Assembly (NCBI GenBank): GCA_947497895.1
Contig: CANMIL010000003.1
Coordinates: 186,001 to 250,000, forward strand
Length of the DNA: 64,000 nucleotides
Reading direction: 5' to 3'
From: an uncultured Tenacibaculum sp.
Lineage (GTDB): Bacteria; Bacteroidota; Bacteroidia; Flavobacteriales; Flavobacteriaceae
Below the pieces are notes generated by a model. It saw only the letters and a list, made by a program, of their open reading frames with translations, did not search any database and was not told where the DNA came from. The position numbers were made by a program, and so were the translations under genes. This document shows, piece by piece, positions 35,001 through 45,029 of this stretch (the first letter of the stretch is position 1; the number at the start of each line of letters is the position of its first letter).

Positions 35001-38000
35001 GAAAATAGGAATCTATGACAACTTTTTTGAATTAGGCGGACATAGTTTATTAGTTGTAAAATTAATAGATCAATTACAAAAAAACGATTATCATGTTGCG
35101 GTAAAGGATTTTTTTTCGAACGCCACTATCGCTGGAATTGGCGAGAGTCTAATCTCGTTAAAAACAAAATATCAAGTTCCTGCTAACGGTATTAAAGAGG
35201 ATACGCGGTATATCACTCCATCAATGGTGCCTCTTTTAAATTTTGAACAAGAAGATATCGATAGAATCGTTCGAAGTGTTCCTAGTGGAGTTTCTAACAT
35301 CCAAGATATATATCCTCTATCACCCTTGCAGGAAGGAATTTATTTCCAACATTTAATAAGTAATGATCTCGACGGTGACCCATATGTAACTCCGATACTA
35401 TTATCTTTTACAACTAAAGAAAAGAGAACTTCTTTTACAAAAGCTTTACAGTTCGTTATAAATCGTCATGATGTTTTACGAACCTGTTTTTTGAGTGAGG
35501 ACTTACCTGAACCTGTTCAAGTAGTACTGAAAGAAGTACAGGTAGTAGTTGAGGAATTGATTATTGAAAACACCGACAATATTTTGTACGACTTACAGAG
35601 CCTGATAAACTCTGGAAATCATAAGCTAAATGCTTCCAAAGCTCCTTTAATAAAACTACAAATAGTAGACGACCTTCAAAACGACCTTTACTATATGATA
35701 TTGCTGGAACACCATTTAGCTATTGATCATATAGGCCTAGAAAAAGTAATTTCAGAAATAAAATCGTATATATCGAACCAAGAATCAAAGCTTCCTAAAC
35801 CTACTTTATATAGAAACTTTATTGGGCAAACCCTTTACCAGCAAACAAACAATAGTGGTAAAGAATTCTTCAAAAATTTATTAGGAGCTATTGATAGCCC
35901 AACGTACCCTTACCAACTCTCTAATACCAGAGAAAATGGACATAATATTGAAGAGTTAACGATTTCTCTTCCTAAAAAATTAAGCAGCAAAATTCGTGAC
36001 ATCAGTAATCGTTTAAAAATAAGTCCAGCTGTTTTATTTCATGCTGCCTATGGAATTGTTATTGGAAGACTCAGTAATTCAAATTATGCGCTTTTTGGAT
36101 CAATATTCTCTGGTCGACTACAAGAAGCATCAGACGGATTAGGCCTATATATCAACACCTTACCTTTCTTTATCGAATTAACAGGAAGTATTCCAGAATA
36201 TGTTCAAAAAGTACATCACCGATTAAACGAATATTTATCCTTTGAGCAAACACCTTTATCAAAAATTCAACGTTGGAGCGGTATTGCGAATGATATTCCT
36301 ATGTTTAGCGCATTACTAAACTTTCGCCATACATCAAATTCTTCTGTAACTGAAAATAATCAACAGATAATTGATTCTGGAATTACGATCATCGACTCCT
36401 ATGAACGCACCAATTATCCCTTTGCATTGAGTATAGATGATTTTGGAATAGATTTTAATTTAACGACAAAAGTTACTTCAGATATTAATGTTAAGCGCGT
36501 AATTGGATACGTTGAAGAAACATTGAATCAACTAGTGTCTGGTTTAAATTCTGGAGAACCAACATCTTTAGTCGACTTAAATATCATTCAACAGGAAGAA
36601 AAAAACCAATTACTTGAGGGATTTAACAATACTCAATTAAACTACCCACTGAATAAAACGCTAGTCGATTTGGTTTCAGATCAAGTTCTTAAATCACCCA
36701 ATTCTATTGCCGTTAAGCACAATGGAAAAACACTAACCTATAGAGAACTCGATGAGCGCTCAAATCAATTAGGAAGGTACTTACATGATAGAAATGTTTG
36801 TGAAGATATGTTAATTGGAATTTGCTTGGAGCGGAGTTTAGAAATGATTGTAGGAATCTTAGGGATTCTTAAATCAGGTGCAGCCTATGTTCCTATTGAC
36901 CCAAATTATCCGAAAGAACGAATTAATTACATTTTAAAGGATGCAAAAATTACTCATCTTTTAAGTTCAGACGCTGTCCAAAAAACATTAGAAAACAGAA
37001 AAGATATAAGCATCATATCCTTAGAAAGTAATTGGAATGACATCGAGATTTACCCCAAGAGTAAATTAAATATTTCCATTCAACCAAATCATTTAGCCTA
37101 TGTAATCTATACTTCCGGAAGTACAGGAAACCCTAAAGGAGTACTAATTGAACATCGCACTATTGTAAATCTAATAACATCCCAACGTTCTTTTCTTAAT
37201 ATAGATTCCAATGAAGTTATTTTACAACTGGCAAACTTCGTGTTCGATGCTTCTGTTGAGCAAATTTTTATTTCCCTGTCTAGTGGCGCCAAATTAATTC
37301 TAATAGATAATGAAGTTATAGTCGATTCTTTCAAACTAGTCAAACTCTTAAAAAAAGAAAAAATCACCTATTTACATGCTACTCCAAGCTTGCTTAACAC
37401 TTTTGAAATAAATGATAAAATAAAGCATTTAAAAACTGTTATTTCAGGAGGTGAAGTTTGTCCTCCTGAATTAATGCAAAAATGGAGTAAACATTACTCT
37501 TTTTACAATAAGTATGGACCAACGGAAGCTACCGTTACGTCCACAATAACATCACCATATACGGATTTAAATAATGATAAAGATATCTCTATTGGTGCCC
37601 CAATTAAAAACACACAAGTTTATATTACCAATAATAAAATGCAACCAGTTCCGATTGGGGTAATAGGGGAAATATGTATTGGAGGGCAAGGTATCGCCAG
37701 AGGTTACCTAAACCAACAAGAGTTAACCCAAGAAAAGTTTATCGAAAATCCTTTTAAAAAAGGGGACAGATTATATAAAACAGGAGATTTAGGAAAATGG
37801 TTGCCAGATGGAAATATAGCTTTTTTTGGAAGAAAAGATGATCAAGTTAAAATACGTGGATATCGAATTGAACTGGGAGAAATAGAAAAAGTTTTATCAT
37901 CATTAACCGAAGTCAGCCACTGCTGTGTTTTAGCCAAACAAAATAGTAAAGGCTCCAATAACTTAATCGGATATATAGTTCCTAACAAATCTTTTGATAA

Positions 38001-38439
38001 AGAAAAGATTCAGCTAAAACTTAAAAAGACATTACCTGACTATATGGTTCCTAATTTATGGGTAGAACTTAACGAAATACCATTGACCTCAAATGGTAAA
38101 ATAGATAAAAAGGCATTACCAACTCCAAATGGAACCATTCATTCAAAAACTGAATACGTAGCCGCGAGGAATGACATAGAAAAACGATTGGTAATTATTT
38201 GGCAAAAATTGCTTGAGGTAGAGAAAATAGGAATTCATGATCACTTTTTCGAACTAGGTGGTCATAGTTTACTAGCTACTCGTTTAGTTTCAATGATTCG
38301 CAAAGAATTCGAAGTCGAAGTTGCTATTCGAAACGTGTTCAAATTTACTACCATAAATGAAATAGCCTGTTATCTAGAACACAAACAATACAGCTTAAAG
38401 AATAAGAAAAAAGAATATAGTATAAATATCGAAATATAA
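32068..38439 (+). CDS. non-ribosomal peptide synthetase 1: C-A-T-C-A-T
   Basis: First gene of the NRPS operon, 2123 residues, two modules. The first condensation domain (about 1-440, active site HHLVYDG near 134) starts the protein directly, like starter or upstream-accepting C domains. A1 (core TSGSTGIPKG near 606) has hand-read code DTESIGSVCK, one change from the bacitracin Lys code. T1 has LGGHSL near 990. The second C domain (about 1045-1510) belongs to the YPLSPLQEGI / dual-like type with HHLAIDH near 1214. A2 (near 1677) reads DAEHIGKVTK, unassigned. T2 has LGGHSL near 2065. The protein ends in the short tail KKEYSINIEI, almost the same as that of NRPS2. No E domain is present. The start at 32068 was chosen because the residues before it (TTG-start extension) do not look like a C domain. 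Confidence 0.93.
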   Translation: MISKEKLHLAQLEVYYGQLVNPQSPMYNMGGYVVLTGNLDSALFKSVVASLSMAFDTYNLKYDFTGYEPLLYVGKHEEVFLNEIDFSNELDPEQKAKEWMQQEIDTAFDLKQEKLYKHSLIKIKENLHWWYSYNHHLVYDGFGTALIVNYVTEEYDRRLNNADKPVSNNYPSYFNIAKKSNDYLESQQYIKDANYWKEKFSSIPKPVINYNKKNSKTEGCRFSMHISKSDQALFNRLTKKTKANLSQFTLAALLVYYGKTTDQEVFSFGIPIHNRVSREERKTLGMFSSILPFKGEYKPDKILLDFISELKQIQRNDYRHRKYPISHLNRSLKLLSENRQQVFDIIINYEPFPFAKSLSSGLHIAIKHMSPITDLEDPLSIRWCDYGEDSSLILNIDFLQEYFEKTEIEEFVERLLFILRQFENGLAEPLKNLSILPHQEEKYLLGIGKGIEIDYPPNENIITLFEKQVAINPNAIAAVYKEGSLSYEELSKRSNQLANYLINKGIQENLFVGICINRGLEMLVGILGILKAGAAYVPIDNTLPKDRIKHIIDDSNMSLILTNRNTTPLLPISNELSILTLNRDWTVIETESSEKPIIHISNNSLAYLIYTSGSTGIPKGVMVTHESLIDYVFTFSNYFEVTRSDIILNQASISFDTSIEEIFPILSKGGQLILVEDPKDFNSILSLCKEHDITLISTHPFLIDFLNSKSDIETLSLRAIISGGDVLKSSYINNLIKKIPIYNSYGPTETTVCISYQKVEEVSNNIPIGKPIANTSLYVIDTSGNLCPKGVIGELWASGKGTAKGYLNNTTLTNEKFIRNPFKEGERIYKTGDLVKWLPNGTLEFIGRKDSQVSIRGYRIELGEIENALFKHTSISNCCIVTKDDINGNKRLIGHVVSKGNFDKEVIESFLKESLPYYMVPTLWVELEKMPLTANGKVDKKNLPEPNETVLSSKTFVEPRNEIEKQLVSIWQQLLGIEKIGIYDNFFELGGHSLLVVKLIDQLQKNDYHVAVKDFFSNATIAGIGESLISLKTKYQVPANGIKEDTRYITPSMVPLLNFEQEDIDRIVRSVPSGVSNIQDIYPLSPLQEGIYFQHLISNDLDGDPYVTPILLSFTTKEKRTSFTKALQFVINRHDVLRTCFLSEDLPEPVQVVLKEVQVVVEELIIENTDNILYDLQSLINSGNHKLNASKAPLIKLQIVDDLQNDLYYMILLEHHLAIDHIGLEKVISEIKSYISNQESKLPKPTLYRNFIGQTLYQQTNNSGKEFFKNLLGAIDSPTYPYQLSNTRENGHNIEELTISLPKKLSSKIRDISNRLKISPAVLFHAAYGIVIGRLSNSNYALFGSIFSGRLQEASDGLGLYINTLPFFIELTGSIPEYVQKVHHRLNEYLSFEQTPLSKIQRWSGIANDIPMFSALLNFRHTSNSSVTENNQQIIDSGITIIDSYERTNYPFALSIDDFGIDFNLTTKVTSDINVKRVIGYVEETLNQLVSGLNSGEPTSLVDLNIIQQEEKNQLLEGFNNTQLNYPLNKTLVDLVSDQVLKSPNSIAVKHNGKTLTYRELDERSNQLGRYLHDRNVCEDMLIGICLERSLEMIVGILGILKSGAAYVPIDPNYPKERINYILKDAKITHLLSSDAVQKTLENRKDISIISLESNWNDIEIYPKSKLNISIQPNHLAYVIYTSGSTGNPKGVLIEHRTIVNLITSQRSFLNIDSNEVILQLANFVFDASVEQIFISLSSGAKLILIDNEVIVDSFKLVKLLKKEKITYLHATPSLLNTFEINDKIKHLKTVISGGEVCPPELMQKWSKHYSFYNKYGPTEATVTSTITSPYTDLNNDKDISIGAPIKNTQVYITNNKMQPVPIGVIGEICIGGQGIARGYLNQQELTQEKFIENPFKKGDRLYKTGDLGKWLPDGNIAFFGRKDDQVKIRGYRIELGEIEKVLSSLTEVSHCCVLAKQNSKGSNNLIGYIVPNKSFDKEKIQLKLKKTLPDYMVPNLWVELNEIPLTSNGKIDKKALPTPNGTIHSKTEYVAARNDIEKRLVIIWQKLLEVEKIGIHDHFFELGGHSLLATRLVSMIRKEFEVEVAIRNVFKFTTINEIACYLEHKQYSLKNKKKEYSINIEI

Positions 38440-38456
38440 ATCTAACCTAACCGAAC

Positions 38457-41400
38457 ATGGATATTACAATTTTCTTTCGCAAACTTTATAAAGAAGGAAT
38501 AAAACTAGTTTTAAACGACGGATCATTAAACATTAAAGCTGATGCTGAAATTGATCCTGAGATAATAAATGAAATACGAAACAACAAAGAATTAATTATT
38601 GACTACTTAAGGGCTTACGAAGAAGATACATCTTCAGAAAGCTTACTTGAAAAAATAACTCCATACGACAAACAAGACCTAGACCATATTCCATTATCGT
38701 TTGGTCAAGAACGTTTATGGTTCCTAAACCAAATGAATGGAAGCAGTGAAGAATATCATATAAACACTGTTATTCGATTAGAAGGAGATCTGGACGTAAA
38801 CATATTGGAAGAAACACTAAAAACAATTGTAAATCGTCATGAAGTTCTACGAACTGTAATTTACGAAGAAGAAGGAATTGGTTTCCAAAAAGTAATACCT
38901 GTAGATGATTGGTCTTTACAAAAAGTAGTTATTTCAGAAGAAGCAAACTTAGAAAAAGAGGTTCATGATTTTATGAATATCTCATTTGATTTATCTAAAG
39001 ATTATATGCTTCGTTGTAGCTTGTTTGACATAGGAAAAAATAAATATGTACTCGCTTGCGTTTTTCATCATATTGCCAGTGATGGTTGGTCGTCAGGTAT
39101 TTTAACCAATGAGTTTATAACAATTTATAGTTCATTAAAGGCAGGACAAAAAATCCATTTTCCTGAATTGAATTTACAATATTCAGACTATGCATTATGG
39201 CAACGGAACTATTTTGAAAAGGAAATTTTAGAAGATCAATTAACCTATTGGGAAGAAAAACTGAAAGATTCAAGCCCATTGGTTTTACCTTTTGATTATC
39301 CTAGACCTTCTATTCAAAGTACAGCAGGTGCGACATTATTTGTTGATTTAGATGAAAAACTGACAAACTCACTTAACGCTTTAGCCAAAAAAGAAGGTGT
39401 AACCTTATTTATGCTATTATTGGCTTCTTTTAAGGTATTGTTATCACGTTATAGCGGTCAACAAGATATTTCAGTTGGTACACCTATTGCGAATCGTACA
39501 CAAGCAGATTTAGAAGAAATGATTGGGTTCTTCGTAAACACGTTGGTATTGCGAAGCGACTTAGCAGGAAATCCAAGTTTCAAGGATTTTTTACGTCAAG
39601 TAAAAGAAACTACCTTAAAAAGCTACGATCATCAATTAGCACCTTTTGAGAAAATAGTTGATCGTGTGGTTAAAACTCGTGATACAAGCTCGAGCGCTTT
39701 ATTTCAGGTAATGTTTACCTTGCAAAACACTCCTTCTGGCTCTTCAGATGTAACTATTGATGATGTAGCTGTTTCAGGATATGAATTTAACGATGATAAA
39801 TCAGAATTTGATCTTACTTTGGATGCATCTGAAGGAGATGGTGAAATCACTTTAAATTTAACCTATTGTACGGCATTGTTCAAAGAGGAAACAATAAAAC
39901 GTATGATGGTTCATTTCGAAAACTTGTTAAAGAGCATCGTATATGACAGTGGGCTTCCGATTAACGATCTTCCTATGTTAACCGAAAAAGAGGAGGTTCA
40001 AATATTAAAAGCCTTTAATGCTACCACTGTTCCTTATCCTGCCGATCAAACAGTTGTTGATTTATTTGAAGCTCAAGTTGAAAAAGCACCTGATGCTATT
40101 GCTTCTGTATTTCAATCAACATCGCTCTCATACAAAGAGTTAAATGAACGATCAAATCAGCTTGCACATTACCTTAAAGAACAAGGTGTTCAATCGGACA
40201 CTTTAGTAGGTATTTGTTTAGAACGAAGTCAAGATATGATTGTAGGTATTTTGGGGGTTCTAAAGTCAGGTGGAGCCTATGTTCCGATTGATCCAAATTA
40301 TCCTCAAGCTCGTATCGATTATATCCTTGAAGACACAGGTATTGAATTATTGATCAGTAGTGGAAACATAAGTGAAATTTTCTCAAGCAAAGACAAAACC
40401 AAGGTTGTTTCCTTAACCAATAACTGGGAAGACATTTCAAAGCGATCTTCAACAAACATAAATAATTCATCGCCCAATAATTTAGCTTATGTTATTTATA
40501 CTTCAGGTAGTACGGGAAAACCTAAAGGAGTTGCTGTAACCCATGGAAACTTAGCGTCTACTCTGCAAGGCGAATTAAAACTATTAGGCTCAGAACAAGC
40601 ATTAAGATCATGTTTACTAACCAATTATGTTTTCGATGTTTCTTTACTGGAATTATTCATACCGTTGATAACAGGTGAACGGATTGTAATACCTAATACA
40701 AATACGAGTAAAGACATTCCTTCTCTGTTGCATTTATTAGTAACTGAAAAAGTTACTGTGTTACAAGGAACGCCGAGCTTCTTCAGCATATTCCTAACCG
40801 GATTAACGCCAACTATATCAAATGATCTAAGTTTAGAGTTGTTATGTATCGGAGGAGAATCTTTAACAGCTTCATTAGTTGCTGAAATACAAAGTTTTTT
40901 ACCTGATGTTCAGATCAACAACCACTATGGCCCTACGGAAATAACCGTTGATGCTATTGTAGCTACTGATATAAAAGAGTTTACCAACAATAATATCGGT
41001 TCTCCCATGCCCAATGTGGAAGCATATATTGTTGATGCTTTTGACAACCCAGTTCCACTAGGAGTATTTGGAGAGTTATATATAGGCGGTAAAGGAGTTA
41101 CCAAAGGATATATCAACAGAGAAACCTTAACCACAGAAAAGTTCATCCCGAATCCATTTAAAGAAGAAGGTATACTCTATAAAACTGGAGATTTAGCTCG
41201 TTGGCTACCTAATGGAACTATTGAATACAAAGGAAGAAAAGACAATCAGGTAAAAATTCGAGGTTATCGTATTGAGCTGGGAGAAGTAGAAAAGTCAATT
41301 TTATTATTAGAGTCTGTAAACCAATGTTGCGTACTGGTTAAAGAAGACCCAAGAGGTAATAGTTTAGTTGCTTATGTAGTTGTAGAAGGAGAATTTGATA

Positions 41401-44400
41401 AAGAACAACTACAAGCGCAATTAAAGGAAACATTGCCAGAATATATGATTCCTATGTTATGGGTTGAATTGGAAGAAATGCCATTAACCTCTAATGGAAA
41501 AATTGACAAAAAATCATTACCAGAAATCGATGAATCATTGCTGCTTAGAAGAAAATACGTAGCTCCTAGAAATAAGGTTGAAGAAGAATTAGTTGCCGTT
41601 TGGCAAGAGTTATTAAATCTGGACAAAATTGGAATTTATGACAACTTCTTTGAGCTTGGAGGACATAGTTTATTAGTTGTTCAACTTATTTCTCGCATTC
41701 AAAAATTAGACTTACATATTGAAATAAAAGATGTTTTTATTGATGCTACCATTTCTGGAATTAGTCAAAGAGTAACTTCACTTGAAGAAATGTACAAAGT
41801 TCCTGAAAATGGAATTACCTCAACTACTGAACGTATTGTTCCTTCAATGGTTCCGTTACTCGATTTTAACCAAGAGGATTTAGACTTACTAGTTTCTCAA
41901 GTAGAAGGTGGTGTTTCAAATATTGAAGACATGTACCCTTTATCTCCATTACAAGAAGGAATTTATTTCCATTATTTAATGAGCGACAAAAAAAGTGGTG
42001 ATCCATACGTTTTACCTCATTTATTATCATTTTCAAATGAAGAAGAACGAAAAACTTTTATAGACGCACTACAATTTGTAACAAATCGCCATGATGTATT
42101 ACGTACTTGTGTTATTGGTACAGGGCTTCCATACGCTGTACAGGTAGTACTAAGAGAGGTTCCTTTAACTGTAGAGCATCTGACTATAGATAATCCCGAA
42201 AATGTTCTTTCTGAATTAGAGTCATTAATGGCTCCTGGATGTCAATGGTTAGATGTATCTAAAGCTCCTTTATTAGAATTAAAATCTGCCGATGACCCAT
42301 TAAATAACAATTACTATTTAATTGTCAATCAACATCATTTAGTAATGGATCATGTTGGGTTGGAAAAGATTATTTTCGAGGTAGATCAATACTTATCAGG
42401 AAACGAAGACATGCTTACGAAACCTGTTTTATATCGTGAGTTTATTGGACATACCTTACACCTACAAGCAACAAATGACAGTGAATCTTATTTCAAAAAT
42501 TTATTGACCGATATTGAAGAACCTACATACCCTTTTGAGTTATCAAATATTCGAGGAAACGGAAGTGACATTAAAGATTCTGAAATTATTTTATCATTAG
42601 AACTAAGTAGAAAAATACGCAGTATAAGTATTGAGTTAGGAATGAGTCCCGCTGTCATATTCCACGCTGCTTATGGATTGGTAGTTGGAAAATGTAGTAA
42701 TAGTAATTATGCTTTATTTGGTTCTTTATTCTCTGGACGCTTACAAGGTTCTTTAGGTGCTGAGAACTCATTAGGTTTATTCATTAACACGCTGCCATTC
42801 TTCGTTAAACTAAATGGAAATGTTTTAGACTACGTTGAAAAGGTTAAGGAACTATTAAATGGATTACTACCCTATGAACAAACTCCTTTATCAGCTATTC
42901 AAAACTGGAGTGATATTTCAAACGAAGTTCCATTCTTTAGTGCTTTATTAAACTTCCGTCATTCTCACGATTCATCAGAAGAAGATGATGATGAAAGCAT
43001 TGATGACGCGAATGCTGCTAGTTTTGGAGAAACGTTTATCGCTGGTCATGAACGAACAAATTATCCATTCACATTGAATGTTGATGATTTCGGAGAATTA
43101 TTTGGTTTATCTGCGCAAATGGACCCGAGTATAGAGCCAGACAGGATACTTGCATATATGCAATCAGTTTTAAATCAGATTATTGAAGAAATCAATAATG
43201 AAAAAGCTGTAAACGAGTTAACTATGTTAACAAAAGGGGAAGAAGCTCAATTATTGGAAATTTTCAATGACAATGCAGCAGCTTACCCTCAAGATAAAAC
43301 TATTGTAGAGTTATTTAGCAATCATGTGCAAAACTCTCCTGAAGCTATAGCAGTTGTTTACGGAGAAGAGAAAATAACCTATGCAGAGTTAGATGAATTA
43401 TCAAATCAATTCGCAAATTACTTATTAGGTACTTACGAAATAAACGTTGAAACACCAATTGGAGTGTCCTTGGAACGAAGCGATTGGTCAATAGTATCTT
43501 TTTTAGCAATATTAAAAACCGGAGGAACATACGTTCCAATCGATATCTATTATCCAGAAGAGCGAAAGGAATATATACGTGAAGATAGTGGTGCCATTTT
43601 TGTGATTGACGATTCAGTTCTAGAACAATTTATCGAAAATGGTGAAGACTACAGCGCCCGTAAACCAGAGATCGACTTAAAGCCTGATAATTTAGCTTAT
43701 ATTATTTATACCTCTGGTAGTACTGGTAAACCTAAAGGAGTAATGATTGAGCATGCTAGCGCAATTAATACATTATTGGCAAATATTGATTCATTCTCTA
43801 TTACTTCAGAATCAAATTGCTTACAGTTTGCAAACCCATCATTTGATGCTTCTATTTGGGAAATTGGAATGTCGCTTTTAAGTGGTGCAAGCTTATTTAT
43901 GATAGAAGAAGAAATGAAGTCTGACACTTCGTTGTTCAGAGAATTTATTCTGGAAAACAACATCACATTTGCTGTATTACCTCCAGCCTTTTTACAACTA
44001 TTGGAAGTTCAAGATTTAAAATCACTTAACACCTTAGTTACTGGAGGAGAAGCTATTCCTTTAGCAGTGGCCAAAGAATTCTCAAAAGAGTACGAATATT
44101 TTAACGCTTATGGTCCTACTGAAGCGAGTATTTGTACCACTACATTTAATGGAAACATAAATGGTTTGGTGCCTATTGGAAAACCTATCAATAACATGCA
44201 GGTTTATATTTTAAGCGATACAAATGACCTATTACCTCTAGGCGTAATTGGAGAATTATGCATTGGTGGTATTGGAGTTGCAAGAGGGTATTTGAATAGA
44301 GAAGAACTTACCAAAGAAAAGTTTATTGACAATCCGTTTAAAAATGGTGAACGCATCTATAAAACTGGAGATTTAGGTCGATGGCTTCCTGATGGAAGTA

Positions 44401-45023
44401 TCGAATTCTCAGGAAGAAAAGACGATCAGGTTAAAGTTCGTGGATATCGAATCGAGTTAGGTGAAATCGAAAATGTACTTTCTGAGATAAATGATGTCCA
44501 GAGCAGTTGTGTATTAGCTAAAGAAGATATAAGAGGTAATAAACGTTTAGTAGGATACATTGTTCCAACTGAAGTATTTAATAAAGAAGCTATTCAAGAA
44601 GAGTTAGCAGATCGCTTACCTGATTATATGATTCCTACCATATGGGTTGAACTAGACGAAATGCCATTAACCAATAACGGTAAAATAGCTAAGAAGTTAT
44701 TACCGGCTCCTGATGGTTCCATATTATCAACTGTTGAGTATGTAGCTCCTAGAAATGAAATGGAAGAACAACTTGTTACTATTTGGCAAGAATTACTCGG
44801 AATTGAAAAAATAGGAATTTACGATAACTTCTTCGAACTAGGTGGGCATAGTCTCTTAGCAACTCGCTTAGTTTCAATGATTCGTAGAGAGTTAGAAGTT
44901 GAAATAGCCATTCAGAATATCTTTAGGTTTACTACCATTGATGAAATAGCCTGCTATTTAGAACACAAAGAGCATAGTCTTGAAGACGAGGAGAAAGAAT
45001 ACAGCATAAACATTGAAATCTAA
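38457..45023 (+). CDS. non-ribosomal peptide synthetase 2: docking-C-A-T-C-A-T
   Basis: 2188 residues. Residues 1-55 (MDITIFFRKLYKEGIKLVL) form a TubC-type N-terminal docking domain that binds the C-terminal tail of an upstream synthetase. The first C domain (HHIASDGWSS near 204) is a standard L-type with HHxxxDG. A1 (TSGSTGKPKG near 680) reads DVLQCGHVDK, unassigned. T1 is near 1067. The second C domain (HHLVMDH near 1293) is dual-like, with an acidic loop of Glu/Asp near 1505. A2 (near 1750) reads DAWVVGAICK, closest to hydrophobic or Phe-type codes. T2 is near 2129. Its A10 motif is NGKIAKK instead of NGKIDKK, with the catalytic Lys kept. The tail EKEYSINIEI copies that of NRPS1. The gene starts 17 bases after NRPS1. 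The T-domain and tail regions of NRPS1 and NRPS2 are strikingly alike, suggesting recent duplication. Confidence 0.93.
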   Translation: MDITIFFRKLYKEGIKLVLNDGSLNIKADAEIDPEIINEIRNNKELIIDYLRAYEEDTSSESLLEKITPYDKQDLDHIPLSFGQERLWFLNQMNGSSEEYHINTVIRLEGDLDVNILEETLKTIVNRHEVLRTVIYEEEGIGFQKVIPVDDWSLQKVVISEEANLEKEVHDFMNISFDLSKDYMLRCSLFDIGKNKYVLACVFHHIASDGWSSGILTNEFITIYSSLKAGQKIHFPELNLQYSDYALWQRNYFEKEILEDQLTYWEEKLKDSSPLVLPFDYPRPSIQSTAGATLFVDLDEKLTNSLNALAKKEGVTLFMLLLASFKVLLSRYSGQQDISVGTPIANRTQADLEEMIGFFVNTLVLRSDLAGNPSFKDFLRQVKETTLKSYDHQLAPFEKIVDRVVKTRDTSSSALFQVMFTLQNTPSGSSDVTIDDVAVSGYEFNDDKSEFDLTLDASEGDGEITLNLTYCTALFKEETIKRMMVHFENLLKSIVYDSGLPINDLPMLTEKEEVQILKAFNATTVPYPADQTVVDLFEAQVEKAPDAIASVFQSTSLSYKELNERSNQLAHYLKEQGVQSDTLVGICLERSQDMIVGILGVLKSGGAYVPIDPNYPQARIDYILEDTGIELLISSGNISEIFSSKDKTKVVSLTNNWEDISKRSSTNINNSSPNNLAYVIYTSGSTGKPKGVAVTHGNLASTLQGELKLLGSEQALRSCLLTNYVFDVSLLELFIPLITGERIVIPNTNTSKDIPSLLHLLVTEKVTVLQGTPSFFSIFLTGLTPTISNDLSLELLCIGGESLTASLVAEIQSFLPDVQINNHYGPTEITVDAIVATDIKEFTNNNIGSPMPNVEAYIVDAFDNPVPLGVFGELYIGGKGVTKGYINRETLTTEKFIPNPFKEEGILYKTGDLARWLPNGTIEYKGRKDNQVKIRGYRIELGEVEKSILLLESVNQCCVLVKEDPRGNSLVAYVVVEGEFDKEQLQAQLKETLPEYMIPMLWVELEEMPLTSNGKIDKKSLPEIDESLLLRRKYVAPRNKVEEELVAVWQELLNLDKIGIYDNFFELGGHSLLVVQLISRIQKLDLHIEIKDVFIDATISGISQRVTSLEEMYKVPENGITSTTERIVPSMVPLLDFNQEDLDLLVSQVEGGVSNIEDMYPLSPLQEGIYFHYLMSDKKSGDPYVLPHLLSFSNEEERKTFIDALQFVTNRHDVLRTCVIGTGLPYAVQVVLREVPLTVEHLTIDNPENVLSELESLMAPGCQWLDVSKAPLLELKSADDPLNNNYYLIVNQHHLVMDHVGLEKIIFEVDQYLSGNEDMLTKPVLYREFIGHTLHLQATNDSESYFKNLLTDIEEPTYPFELSNIRGNGSDIKDSEIILSLELSRKIRSISIELGMSPAVIFHAAYGLVVGKCSNSNYALFGSLFSGRLQGSLGAENSLGLFINTLPFFVKLNGNVLDYVEKVKELLNGLLPYEQTPLSAIQNWSDISNEVPFFSALLNFRHSHDSSEEDDDESIDDANAASFGETFIAGHERTNYPFTLNVDDFGELFGLSAQMDPSIEPDRILAYMQSVLNQIIEEINNEKAVNELTMLTKGEEAQLLEIFNDNAAAYPQDKTIVELFSNHVQNSPEAIAVVYGEEKITYAELDELSNQFANYLLGTYEINVETPIGVSLERSDWSIVSFLAILKTGGTYVPIDIYYPEERKEYIREDSGAIFVIDDSVLEQFIENGEDYSARKPEIDLKPDNLAYIIYTSGSTGKPKGVMIEHASAINTLLANIDSFSITSESNCLQFANPSFDASIWEIGMSLLSGASLFMIEEEMKSDTSLFREFILENNITFAVLPPAFLQLLEVQDLKSLNTLVTGGEAIPLAVAKEFSKEYEYFNAYGPTEASICTTTFNGNINGLVPIGKPINNMQVYILSDTNDLLPLGVIGELCIGGIGVARGYLNREELTKEKFIDNPFKNGERIYKTGDLGRWLPDGSIEFSGRKDDQVKVRGYRIELGEIENVLSEINDVQSSCVLAKEDIRGNKRLVGYIVPTEVFNKEAIQEELADRLPDYMIPTIWVELDEMPLTNNGKIAKKLLPAPDGSILSTVEYVAPRNEMEEQLVTIWQELLGIEKIGIYDNFFELGGHSLLATRLVSMIRRELEVEIAIQNIFRFTTIDEIACYLEHKEHSLEDEEKEYSINIEI

Positions 45024-45029
45024 AAGGCT

